Assembly: GCA_032871835.1 (NCBI GenBank)
Contig: CM065300.1
Location: 65,979,192 to 66,043,191 of the forward strand
Direction of reading: 5' to 3'
Length of the DNA: 64,000 nt
Origin: Dipteronia dyeriana
Taxonomy: Eukaryota > Streptophyta > Magnoliopsida > Sapindales > Sapindaceae
In this document: positions 23,460 through 38,839 of the stretch, piece by piece
Layout of the letters: each line of letters opens with the position of its first letter
Numbering within the stretch: the stretch's first letter is position 1
Position numbers and translations under genes: made by a program
The notes under the pieces: generated by a model
Databases searched by the model: none
Seen by the model: the letters and a program-made list of their open reading frames with translations, nothing else
Told to the model about the DNA's origin: nothing

Positions 23460-24450
23460 CCTAAATTATTTTTTATTTTTTTTTCTAGTCAGAACAATTC
23501 TAGTCAGGTTAGATATTAGCTGTGGAATTTAAAACTTTGTTGATTTTGCAGTTATGAATAAAAATCAAACTCGGGATTTTCGAAAGATAAAGCATCAAAC
23601 TCGGGATTTCCAAAAGAACATATGATAATAAGAACATATGGAAGACAAGCATGATAATAAGAACATGCAAATAGAATACTCGGGACCATTGATTCCCGAA
23701 TTGGCGGAGAAGCTCGAAGGAGCATGCCAGCCGAGCAAGGTCAATTGACCTTAGCAAAAAGACAAACCCGATGCACTTGCTCGGGACGCTATCGGAAAAA
23801 ATTCCTATGAAATACATAGTTGTGTTAAGCAATTCAAAAAACTTAACGATTCGGCAAACCCTTGAGCATAAAAACTGGGGAGACGTCCTAGGTAATGCGT
23901 AAAGACTTGAACATATGATCATGGTGAGCCTTGATGTAATGTTCGGGTAGCAACCGCGTATGAAACATAAGTATAAACCTACTTGTCTGTTTTAAGATGA
24001 CACGATTAATAATACTAGTCAGTTTAATAAGATACTTTGCATACTAGTCGGTCGTAGAGGGTGTGGTCCCCGGTTTAATAAGATACTAGGTGAAGTTACC
24101 CGAACATCAGAGTTAGCCAGTTTAATAAGATACTTGGCATGAAGATTGCAACAGTCAGTTTAATAAGATACTTGGCGTTTAAAATTATTCGGGGAACGAA
24201 ACCGGTTTAATAAGATACTCAGTTAAGTTACTCGAACAGATAACTGGTTTAATAAGATACTCGGTTACAATAGAGTCAAGTTGAAAACATTCCTTGAAGC
24301 AATAGATCAGATCAAAACCGCTCAGTTCAGAAGCTACTCAGAATTTTATTGATCTTTCAAAAGAATGATTACAAAGTTCTTTTACAAAAGAATTCTTACA
24401 AAGAATTCTTTACAAAGAATTGTTAATCTACAAAAAATCCTATCTATAAA
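23460..24450 (+). other. Tat 3' spacer with tandem GTTTAATAAGATACT motifs
   Basis: No coding region seen. Six copies of GTTTAATAAGATACT (24022, 24073, 24120, 24158, 24205, 24247) recur at 38–51 bp spacing. The sequences between them also carry repeated TCGGGAC/TTACTCG words. The array is just downstream of the stop of the minus-strand gene at 24453. Confidence 0.8.
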
Positions 24451-25311
24451 AATCAGGAGTGTGAGGATTTGGAACTCTTGCCAATACTCGGGTCAGACAC
24501 CATCTCATATTCACGGAGCAGACTCTCATTAGAAGGCCAAGCGATCGTGTAGACTGAGTCATCCATCCACTGGCTGTAATCCTCTCCTGGGATCGGTCCG
24601 ACATCGGGGACCACACCCTCCACGGCCGACTCTTGACTACTATAAAAAGTCGAGAGGGAGTGCTCGGATGGAACCTCCAAATGTATAGGATGAGGCTCTT
24701 TGCCTCGGCTACGGCAGTAAGCTCTCCACTCCTTCATCTGAATCCGAAGAGATTCCAAGAACCGATCCACATGATGTTTGATTGACAGCTCCCAGTTGGT
24801 TCGGACCTTCTCAGTCGCCCTATTCTTAACTTTGAAGAACTCTCCAGCTCAAACTAGCCCATTCTGAAACTCCCGAAGGAGAAGAGCATCGTAGGCAGGG
24901 GATCTTTTAAAACGGTCAACCCCCTGGACTTTAAGTTCCAGCCTAGCCTCTTTAGATAGGGATTCGATGGTCAAAGCTTGGCGTTCCAAGTCCTCGATCT
25001 TCTGTTCATATGCTGACTTGGATTGCTCCGCTTCTTGCTCGGCCTTGAGCATTGATTCTTGAGCAGAAGATAATAAATTTTGAAGTAATGTATGTAGCCT
25101 TCTCTTCTGCCAAAGAAGCCATTTCCTCGACCTCCATCTGCTTCGCCAGATAGCGGTCGGCAAAAACTTGGGCAGAACCAACCTCTTGCTAATAAGTCGT
25201 TTCGACCCGAGCAAGGTTATCCTCACTTTCCTTCAACTGAGCCTCGAGACGCCTTATTCTATCAGCTTGATATTGCTACGTCTGAACCAGCTCAGCGAAT
25301 TCGGCCACCAT

Positions 25312-25384
25312 CTACAAATAAGTTTAATTAAAAAAACCTAGCAAGTAAAAATGAGCAAAACAATTGAAGTTAAGGATAACTTAC
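25312..25384 (-). other. Predicted intron A of antisense gene, Tat element 1
   Basis: On the minus strand GTAAGTTATCC starts at 25384 and TTTGTAG ends at 25312 (73 bp). The upstream exon ends in NGASY; the downstream exon opens with MVAEFAELVQ, leading into the coiled coil. The equivalent intron in the second element is 56710–56777. Confidence 0.65.
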
Positions 25385-26106
25385 ATAAGATGCACCGTTA
25401 AAGACGTTCTGAAGACGGTCTGACAGGGAGCCATCCCGAAAACAACTCCAGCGGTCTTCCCTGATGAAAGCCCGACCGGATGACATCTCCCGTAGCATAT
25501 CCTGGGGAGAAAGATATGAGGGAACCCCCGAGGGTTTAGCCCCTTGATCTTCAACCTCGGGGGGAGGGGAACCCCTGTTCGGCTCTGAAGTCTCCACATC
25601 TGTCGATGCTCCAACATCAACGCTTTGGGGAATGTCAGCCACAATATCTCCATCACTGAAGTCGATGAAAGAGACCACTGACTGCCTTCTATTTCTCAGC
25701 CCAAGAATGGTGAAAGCTGAGAACAACTGCGGGATCTTCTTAAGCCTCATCTCGGAAAGACTCAAAAAACTCAAGACCTGAAGGTTTTTGTCCCGCAGAG
25801 GAATTACCTCCATCACCGGCATCTGACCGCACAGCAGGTCCACCAAGACCCTCACTCTGCCTCTCCCTATCATCAGGCAGTTGAGTATCTTTCGGGCCGC
25901 TCGGACCACTAGTCTCCCCTAAGTCGGTTGAACGACGTCCTCAGGGACATATTCAAGAACTTGCTCTTGGACCGCATCAGATTCCTCATCAGACTCAGGC
26001 GGGGCAATGCTGTCATTGCTCTGACGAGAACCTTTTTTTCGACTCGCCTGAAGAATAGACTTCACTTGGCAAGCTTAAAGATCGCAGACGATGTCCGTAT
26101 CGTACA

Positions 26107-26185
26107 CTTAGAAGAAAAGATGAACAATGTCAGAATATAAAAGCAAAAAATAATAATAGAAAGAGGGCCACAAAGAGCACTTACA
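26107..26185 (-). other. Predicted intron B of antisense gene, Tat element 1
   Basis: On the minus strand GTAAGTGCTC starts at 26185 and TTCTTCTAAG ends at 26107 (79 bp, with a pyrimidine-rich 3' end). The exon after it starts YDTDIV, matching YELDIF after the intron at 55322–55401 in the second element. Confidence 0.65.
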
Positions 26186-27819
26186 TCGCCCGCGGTAGCC
26201 CGAAATCTATTTGAAGAAGCCGAACTCTATCATCTTCGACTCAGTAAAGAGATAAGTCTTGCTCCTCTTTTCCAGAATACGAGCTGCTTCCCGAGTAAGT
26301 CTGGTCAGCTCAGTATCGCTGTAATCAATTTTCTTCATGGTCCATATCTCGGGGGAACAGAAGAAACAGGGGGACTTTCAACACCTCCCGAGTATCCCCA
26401 GATCTGAGGGTGACTTCAAGATTGAGACCCCCTCAGGTGAAAAACCAACTGTTCTTCAAGAACTTGTTAGATGTAGGGAATCCCCATACGAAACCCCTCT
26501 TTTTTAGGGTTATCAAAGATATCAGCTTTTCGACTCACCTTTGTCCCCTTGGGGACCCAACAGTCTGGCGGATTAGACATGAGGAAATAGGTTCCTGTCT
26601 TGCCAGACTGCCTCAGCGTAAAGAAATGCCTGATTTCACTTGGGGTGGGCGGTGACAAGTTCATCCTGCTGTACATGTGCCACATGCACATCAAGATTTT
26701 GTAGCTGTTCAGGGCAAGTTGGGCGGAGCGATCTCTGCTTCAGCCAGAAACCAGGCAATGAATGGCTGAAGAAGGAGAGTGACGCTGCAGCAGAGCATGG
26801 ATCCATAGATCGCCACCATGCCTGAGGAAGGATTCCATGCGGCTCTATCACCTGTTGGAATCAGAGTGACCGAATTGGGTAGATCTAATCGGGCACGATA
26901 CTTCTCTATCTCATCTGGCCCGACCACATTCGGCTCGGTGTCAAACCCACTTAGGCATTCAGTAGAGAAAGTGAGACGAGACACCTTGAACGCCTCTTAG
27001 ACATCATTCTCGTTGACAGTTTGCTCCATAATCTAAATGTTGCCCGAGTTGTGCTTGTGGACTTCACTTCTGCTTTGATGTTTCCTCATCCTTCGTAGAG
27101 GTGCCCTGTGATTAGAAACATCAGAATCATAACTAGATAAAGAATCAGAACTGGATATAGGACTAAAACTGACGTCAGGGTGAAGCCTAGAAACATCAAC
27201 TTCTAAAAATAGAGGTTTATCAGCAGGTATTTCCCCCAGTAATCTTCGAATGTAGGAAACCAACTTAAAATCCCCACGATCTAATGCATCAAGAGCAATA
27301 TTAAAAAGTCGATGACGGGAAGACTGATCCATTGAAACTAACCTTGAATAAAGAACTGGTGCAGAATCTTCTATGGAGAGGTGGCGATTTTATACGCAAA
27401 GAAATCTGGGTTTGAGATTTTTTTTCTGTTGAAATTTTTTGAGAATGAACCAACGCTGTCTCAGTGAAGAATTTAAAGAGATGATAGCACGAAACCCTAG
27501 GATCTCAAGGCGGGAAAAACGATGATGAGGTTTGATGACGAAGGCGGCGCATGGGGAAACGCGTAGATCGTTTCTCATAAATGATATCGAAAAATGAATA
27601 GGCAAGGGACACGTGTCAAAAAGAGAACTGGTTTTCACCGTCAGAACTCCAAAACGTCGCTGTCATTAAAGATCTCGCGTGAGGAGGCAAACCGAATTTA
27701 CAGGGTCACCATTAAGACACTCCATTATGACAAGACATTTACTCAGGTACTGAAAAGATATTGAAAAACTAATTAAAATACTTTTGCCCGAAATAAAACC
27801 CTGTTCAGCAAAAATATTT

Positions 27820-27830
27820 TAAGGGGGTAT
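27820..27830 (+). other. Polypurine tract of Tat element 1
   Basis: AAGGGGGTAT lies directly before the 3' LTR start TGTCATATGT at 27831, the expected place for second-strand priming. Confidence 0.8.
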
Positions 27831-28717
27831 TGTCATATGTGAATTTTATCGCACGTACACGTCATCAACAAAGAGGATAAATTGTCAGGTGGACATCCGA
27901 ATAGGCATTCAGAAAATATCCTACAAAACATCACCGAAGAAGAGAAAATCCGAGTAAGCAGATGTTGAACAAAACCTACTTAGGGTCAATCGACATCATA
28001 TACTACTCGAGATCAGTTAACGACACTCGGGACTGGTTAAATGACGTTTCTACTCAGGATCGAATGATGTTACTCGGGACCAGCGGTTATTGTCCTTACT
28101 CGGGACAAATATGAAGAAAACTGAATAAAAAGCCCAGCGCTTAGCTCACACGGATTAGGTCATTAAATACACGAAGATATCCATATCAAAAAGGAATCCC
28201 AATGAGAACATAATACTGAGCAGGAAGGGTTCCCAATCAGGCAACAACTTTATTTCTTTAAAAAGACTACGATCTTATAAGGAAACAAGTCCTAATTGGA
28301 CTACATTACTAGAGTCTCATTCAATTTCAATACAAGACTCCGAAACAGGAAAGAAGACAGTCTGTTTCAAGCAAGTAATCATAATTAAATACAAAGATCT
28401 ATTACTTGTACATAGCAGATTAGGGTTCTATAAACATATAAATAGACCCATAATCTCGCCTAAAAAGGGATACATCAATCATAGCAAAATACAAAGAGAA
28501 GAAAGAGAGATCGAGAATTGTATTTCTATTATTTCATAGTGGATTTTGGCTTTGTTGATCATTCAACCACTCGTGGACGTTTCTCTGGTCATCGGAGTTT
28601 TACCACGTAAAAAACTTGCGTCTTGATTACTTTCTCTTATCTCTTTCTCTTTGAAATCACAGCTAAAATTCAATCATTGTTGGCTATTTCTCACACATCC
28701 AGAAATCGACTTTAACA
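27831..28717 (+). repeat. 3' LTR of Tat element 1
   Basis: 887 bp, TGTCATATGT to CTTTAACA, collinear with 17021–17907. The palindrome TTTTAC-CAC-GTAAAA is kept at 28598–28612. Confidence 0.92.
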
Positions 28718-29010
28718 AAAAAAATGAAGAAAAATCATCATCCAATGATGGACGATAGAGATTTATCCATGGATCTCCATCACTGATGAAGATCCTGACA
28801 GAGGAGGCTAACCTCTATTCATGAAGAAACTTAATGACCATAAGGATATTTTCATTCGTTCATCTCATGTTCAATTTTTATTAAAAAAATTATAAGAAAA
28901 TTATTATTTAAAAAAATTAAGAAAAATCATTATCTAATGATGGACGATAGAGATCTATCTACGGATCTTTATCACCGATGAATATCCTAATAAAGGAGGC
29001 TAATCTTTCC
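28718..29010. repeat. ~195-bp tandem duplication, first copy split by the Tat insertion
   Basis: The unit from AAACTTAACGACCATAAGGG (16935) to the Tat start, continued at 28718 through CCAATGATGGACGATAGAGA, is repeated from AAACTTAATGACCATAAGGA (about 28827) to about 29010. The second copy reads through the insertion point uninterrupted (ATTATTTAAAAAAATTAAGA). Confidence 0.8.
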
Positions 29011-29380
29011 CTGTTTGCAGTAGTGGAGGCCTCCCACAGGAGATCTCATCTCCATGGAGATCTCATGATCTCATTCAAGATTTGTTGAGATCCAATTTGG
29101 GTCTCAACCTCCATTTTTTTCTAATATGGACCTCCATCGTCTATTTTAAAGATCAACAATATTGGAGATCTATTTTTTTTTTTAGTTTGGTTTTTTATTT
29201 AAGGGTGTCTTGGTAATTTCATATATTATTCTAGGGAGATTTTAATCTTTTTAATAGTCAAAGTCAGTTAACATTTAACTTTGCTCAAATTTTACTAATG
29301 GTAAAGGAGGTTAATGTCAGTTTTTTGTAAATTTATTTCCACTTGTCAAAAGACAAAACTCAAGGAGTTTGGTGTAATTT

Positions 29381-30624
29381 GCTCTCTCAATTATTATGTT
29401 AGATGCATTTTTATTTTTGAAGAGCGTCTTTTTATAAACAGCCATATTTGAAAAATTAAATTTACTATTATTATTTTTGTCCACATTTTGATTTTGTGGA
29501 CAGAATTGCCTTTGTATGAGTTTTATTATGTAAAATTGAAAACAAATAGGAAAATGAGGGAGAGAAAGTAGATCTTGAGATAGAGAGAGAAAGGTGGATA
29601 GATAGATAGAGAGAGAGAAAATTAAGATACCAATTTAAAAGTTAAAGAGGAAGTTAGAAGTTAGAAGTTAGAAGTTAGAAGTTAGAAGTTAGAAAATTGG
29701 GAGAGAATGAAAGTTAGAGAGAAAATTAAAGGAGAGAGAAAGTCATTGGTGAAGAACAAAATTTGATCGATTTGGGTTTCCAGTAATTTTACATGTTGAA
29801 TTTTACATTTCAAGATATAAGGATTTTAGAATTTAATGTTTAAATTTCAATGGTTAAGCATATTGAAATTTCTAGAGTGTAATAATTTTGAAATTTTAGC
29901 TTGTAAACATGAGGATTTCAAAGTAATACTGAACACTTTCAAATGACTTTTGAGATGACAAATGATTACGGATTTACGTTCATAGTATATCGTTGGAATG
30001 GTTATGATAAAGAAAATTTTAGAGAGAAGAAAGTAAAAGAGATAGTTTTAGATAAAGAAAATTGTAGAGAGATAAATATGAATGAAGGAGAAAAAAGAGA
30101 AAAGAGAAACCTTAGAGAGGGAGGGAAGAAAGTTGCAGAGAGAGCAACGTGTCATAATGAAAATTCAAGAAAGAAAAGCCAAAGGAGAAAAATAAGGTAA
30201 TTAAAGTGGATGGGTAGTTAATCCAACAAACATAATTTAGAGGGACATTTCTGTCAACTCAGTGACAAAAGTTGAGAAGTTTAATTAACTTATCAAGACC
30301 GATCAAAAGTGAATATTCAAAAAAAAAAAAGACTAAAGTCGGGAATTAACTCTGTATTTTAATCATGCAAAACGTAGTCGACGGTTAACTTTAACATACT
30401 TTAAGTAACGGTAAGGGAGTAGTAAAACTTGTTTCTGCATTTATCAGAGAGAAGGTGCTAGCAATGAATGAGAGCAACTAAAAATCTAAAAAGTAATGGC
30501 ATTCTTCATATTATTTGTATGTACCATGATTTCATTTAAGGTCACAAGATGATCAATGGTTTCGAATTGAAGGTTACCGAGAACTCTTAATATAAAGGAT
30601 CCTGTGTTTCTTCTGTCTTTGCTC
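29381..30624. other. Purine-rich intergenic region with microsatellites
   Basis: No gene recognised. It is rich in GA words on the plus strand (GATAGATAGATAGAGAGAGAG near 29590–29620). An 85-codon open frame at 29943–30200 is Lys/Glu/Arg low complexity from the purine bias and is not called. A motif near 30385–30425 again resembles the 16826 element's arm. Confidence 0.5.
29650..29691. repeat. (GAAGTTA)6 tandem repeat
   Basis: Six perfect head-to-tail copies of the heptamer GAAGTTA. Confidence 0.95.
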
Positions 30625-31227
30625 TCATACTCTGCATAAAGAAAGGCATGTATAGTATATTCAACATAACTAGTTTTGAAAATAATTTTCCAAGAAACGA
30701 AAAGGGTAAGAAAAAAGAATTACTGTTGGAATTCAATGTTGATTGAAGGAGCGGAGGAGTTGGCGATAGTAGCAAAGGCGGTGGACGATAAAACAATGGT
30801 GGTGGCATCAACAGTAGGCCGAGACTGGGAGGTGAGAGCATAATCAACAATCTTGATTTGAATGGTCTGGTCAGGTATACAAGTTCCAGGCCGAGAAGCA
30901 CTTATGCATCTAACCAAGTATTGTCTCCCGCACGAAGCTCCATTGTCCCATATCCCATCTCCGGCTGCGCCGAACAGATTGCTAGACGGGAACTGCGCCG
31001 GATTGCTACCGGCACATGACGTCGCTGCAAGATCATGAGGATTTATTTGTTAATCCAATAGAACAAAATTACTGATCCTCTATTTGGAGAATATACTTAC
31101 GTAGATATGGGGGCCTATATTGAGCAGCAGTGCCGACATCAGCGAGAGAGTTATTGTAAAGCTGAGACACGAGGATGAGAAAAGATAGGCTTATTTGGAG
31201 GGTCGGGGGTTGTACTAGTCTCGGCAT
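30625..31227 (-). CDS. EG45-like domain / plant natriuretic peptide-like secreted protein
   Basis: Three exons on the minus strand: 31227–31101, 31024–30724 and 30631–30625, joined by GT–AG introns (31100–31025; 30723–30632). The product is 144 aa. Residues about 10–30 form a hydrophobic signal peptide (LQISLSFLILVSQLYNNSLA), so it should be secreted to the cell wall. The mature part has the double-psi beta-barrel signature of EG45-like/PNP proteins: DGIWDNGASCGRQYLVRCIS, then QTIQIKIVDYA and TAFATIA, ending INIEFQQV. Only four Cys are seen, fewer than in typical expansin domains, and there is no C-terminal expansin domain. Family members act as apoplastic signals in ion and water balance or stress; this role is inferred from family only. 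Retaining the second intron still stops at once (…FQQ), so the product barely changes. Confidence 0.85.
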
Positions 31228-31294
31228 TTTTGCAGAAAAAATGAAGCAGGACTTGTTGCAAAATAGATCATGTACGTACCAATTTCCAAGTCAA

Positions 31295-31335
31295 CACGTA
31301 CGTGCCGAGAGGTTTTTATAATTTATATCTATATA
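31295..31335 (-). promoter_or_regulatory. Likely core promoter of the EG45-like gene
   Basis: A TATA-like stretch (minus-strand TATATAGATATAAA, 31335–31322) lies about 100 bp upstream of the ATG. Nearer the gene is a perfect 10-bp palindrome CACGTACGTG (31295–31304), holding ACGTG cores on both strands as recognised by plant bZIP factors. The transcription start is not known. Confidence 0.4.
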
Positions 31336-31345
31336 AACTATAAAG

Positions 31346-32992
31346 TGACGGCTTTGAATAGTCAATACGCGGAATGGGCCGTTAAAACTGCCGTTGTTTA
31401 CTTCCTCATGCCCGACTCATTATACAGATTCATTCTGTAGGCATTATATATAATCATGCCTCGATTTGTTACTTGTTTAATAATTATATGAGTTGACATT
31501 TTAACACACAAATTTGAATCAATTTTGTAGTAAATGATTTGAATCCCCCAACTGGGATTTGATTTTTGACCAATTTAAAATATGAATCGAATAAATGCTG
31601 TTCCCTTCTAGAATTGATTAAAATTAGACTTTTTTTTTAATTAATGTTGACCACAAGCTCAATCATTATTACGACTTATGAGAGCTAATAAGAATGGATA
31701 AAAAAAGCTGTCCGAGTCACTTCACTTTCTGCTAAGAGAGAAATATCCATCACCAGTACACCTACTTTGTTTAAAAGAGATAACCACCTCTTAAATACAT
31801 GTAAGATTAATCTTCCACACACACACACCTAACATGTTGTCTGGTTGGAAAATGGCTCTCATCTAGATTAGATGAGCGGTTCAACTGATTAGTTTAATGT
31901 TTCAACACCCTAAACAACTGCAAAGAAAGGGAATCCCTTTCAAGCTATGAGTAGAATGCGGATTGTAAGGTGTAAACTATTGCCAATATCATGCACTACC
32001 TTTGTTATAATAATATGTCCCATCTCAATCAAGAGAGAAGATGTACTAACACATGAGCGATTTGTCTAACCAACAATTTCAAACGATAGACTATATTCAG
32101 TTGGGCATATATGTCCAGTAAAGTTCCTGTTTTTATTTTGAAACAAAATCTATAGTTTCATGCGTAAAAACTCTTTGCTGGCCTTATGCAAAACCTGTTA
32201 ATGAAAGGCAACAGAAGGCTTTGAGTTAAATAGTGAGATACCGATTCAAACATATTAGCTGACTAGCCACCGTCTTGGAACCATTTTAATAGGCGTGACA
32301 AAACTGGCAGGTAAGCAATGATGCAATTTAGTCAGTCAACGTTCACTGCCACAACATTACAAAATGGAGATTAATGAAATAATTTGAAATTTTAATAAAA
32401 TTATTGATCCAACTTATTCTATTCTTTTGATGCTATGAAAACTCAGTGACAAACCACGAAATCAACCCATAAAAGTGCTAGAAAATTTTAAAATTTACAG
32501 AAAAGGACAACCTATTGTTTATCAAAATCCAATCTTGTGTGAAGATTGTCGAAAAAGAAAAAGGAACATCACTTGGTCATTTGTAACTAGAATGAAAACA
32601 CTTTTTTGACCAAAGGAGCAGATTCAAAGTTTGGGTTAGGGTCTGAGGCTCTGAGCAGTAGAGAGGTGAGTGCTAAGCGCCAACACTCCACAAAAGCCCT
32701 GGATCCGATGTATGTCAACAAAGAACGGGTTCAGTCATTAATCACAGTCACAGATGATAGATCCCATTACTTTCAAATTATGAATCAAGATATATAATAA
32801 AAATCTCCAAGAATCAAATACTACAAAGCATAACAAACAGAGCTTTCTTTTAAACAGATTTTGGATTGCAGATCTAAACGACGGTAACCTTTTTAAGAAA
32901 GCACAAGTGACAACAACCTACCGACCAAATATTAAGCACAAGTGTAGAAAAACTGATCCTTGCTCAAAACAAAGTACACAACACATAAGTGA
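31346..32992. other. Intergenic region between EG45-like gene and RPT6 3' end
   Basis: No gene recognised. The part close to 32993 should hold the RPT6 3' UTR. The short open frame at 32606–32797 lacks similarity or splice context. Confidence 0.5.
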
Positions 32993-38262
<5,270 letters not shown>

Positions 38263-38839
38263 TTTTCGAGTTCGAATCTAGTTTCTTTCCGATCAAGTTT
38301 TGATATTTTTTTAGTTTGGTTTCTCTCTCTCTCTCTCTCTCTCTGCAGCGGCGTTTATAGCACTCAAGGTTTTCTTCTGATGGGGAGGTGGCTTGTTGGG
38401 CCGTCTAAATCCATTGGGCTTTACTCACCGGCTAGGAACATAAGCCCATGCGGCCCAAATAAAAATATTAATAAAAAAAAACGTGAAGTCATATAAAAGG
38501 AGATCCACCGGAATCGTTTAGTCCTGCGCCTAGCCCTTGTCTGCACAGCTCTCTTAGTCTGTAACGAAATTCGTTTTTATGATATGAATTTCTCTTCAAT
38601 TTCTCTCGGAGCCTAGGGTTAGAAGGTCACCATCTAATCAATAATCCCATCAAATTATCTGTTTTCACCTGTTTTTGATTACTGCCATTTCTGATTCATT
38701 GACATTTTTTTTTGCTTCCAAATTTTGTTTTGATTCCTGAATTTCAGATCACGGAACACAAAATAAAGATTTAATTTTTATTATTTGTGGGATTAGGTTA
38801 GATTTTTAGTTTTTATTGAATTTAATTTTTGTTTAAGTG
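38263..38839. promoter_or_regulatory. Bidirectional promoter between RPT6 and STRAP-like gene
   Basis: 577 bp separate the two start codons, so both 5' UTRs and promoters lie here. A cluster of four TGGGCY (site II) motifs occurs within 61 bp: TGGGCC 38397–38402, TGGGCT 38415–38420, AGCCCA 38443–38448 and GGCCCA 38452–38457, two in each orientation. Site II motifs are known in promoters of growth-linked plant genes such as ribosomal proteins. A (CT)n run (38322–38344) is a GA tract in the RPT6 5' UTR. Confidence 0.65.

Larger units (their letters stand above)
24453..27332 (-). pseudogene. Antisense spliced gene of Tat element 1 (Transposase_28-like, coiled coil)
   Basis: Runs opposite to gag-pol, between integrase and 3' LTR. 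Starts at ATG 27332 (MDQSSRHRLFNIALDALDRG), with TAG and TAA stops in the same frame near 27033 and 27000. Frame 26984–26709 (PNSVTLIPTGDRAAWNPSSG, then a membrane-like LLLQPFIAWFLAEAEI) and frame 26694–26467 (MWHMYSRMNLSPPTPSEIRH) resemble the 'putative gypsy-type transposon'/Transposase_28 family. GT–AG introns are visible at 26185–26107 and 25384–25312. A disordered Pro/Glu-rich region (25909–25385) and a coiled coil with VDRFKRSPAYDALLLREF (25226–24849) follow. The C-terminus ends KSSKSSHS at 24453. The same order occurs in the second Tat element. Function unknown; this copy is broken. Confidence 0.75.
17021..28717 (+). mobile_element. Full-length Ty3/Gypsy retrotransposon, Tat clade, with antisense gene
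   Basis: Two 887-bp LTRs (17021–17907; 27831–28717), equal in length and differing by roughly 5% by eye, flank gag, protease, RT, RNase H and integrase on the plus strand. The extra archaeal-type RNase H after the RT–RNase H region marks the Tat clade. AAAAA on both sides (17016–17020, 28718–28722) fits a 5-bp target duplication. Between integrase and the 3' LTR is about 4.4 kb with tandem repeats and a long minus-strand gene. Coding regions have stops, frameshifts and a deletion in the RT region, so this copy is not autonomous, yet its LTRs show a fairly recent insertion. Confidence 0.93.
16826..29380. mobile_element. Terminal-inverted-repeat element interrupted by a Tat retrotransposon
   Basis: The left arm (16826–16940) contains GAATTACACTCAATCAACTT, TGACATTGATCTCC and AAATTTTGATCAAACTTAAC in order. 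The reverse complement of 29266–29380 contains AAATTACACCAAACTCCTTG, TGACATTAACCTCC and AAATTTTGAGCAAAGTTAAA in the same order, so these are inverted terminal arms over 100 bp long. Removing 17021–28717 leaves an element of about 0.86 kb with an internal ~195-bp tandem duplication. Long arms would fit a MULE-type element, but no 9-bp target duplication was confirmed. Confidence 0.55.

Noticed and set aside
24022..24261. CRISPR-like array
   Set aside because: Plant nuclear context, uneven spacing and diverged intervals; it is a retroelement spacer repeat.
29943..30200. 85-codon open frame, Lys/Glu/Arg-rich
   Set aside because: Lies in purine-rich low-complexity DNA; composition follows the GA bias; no motif or splice context.
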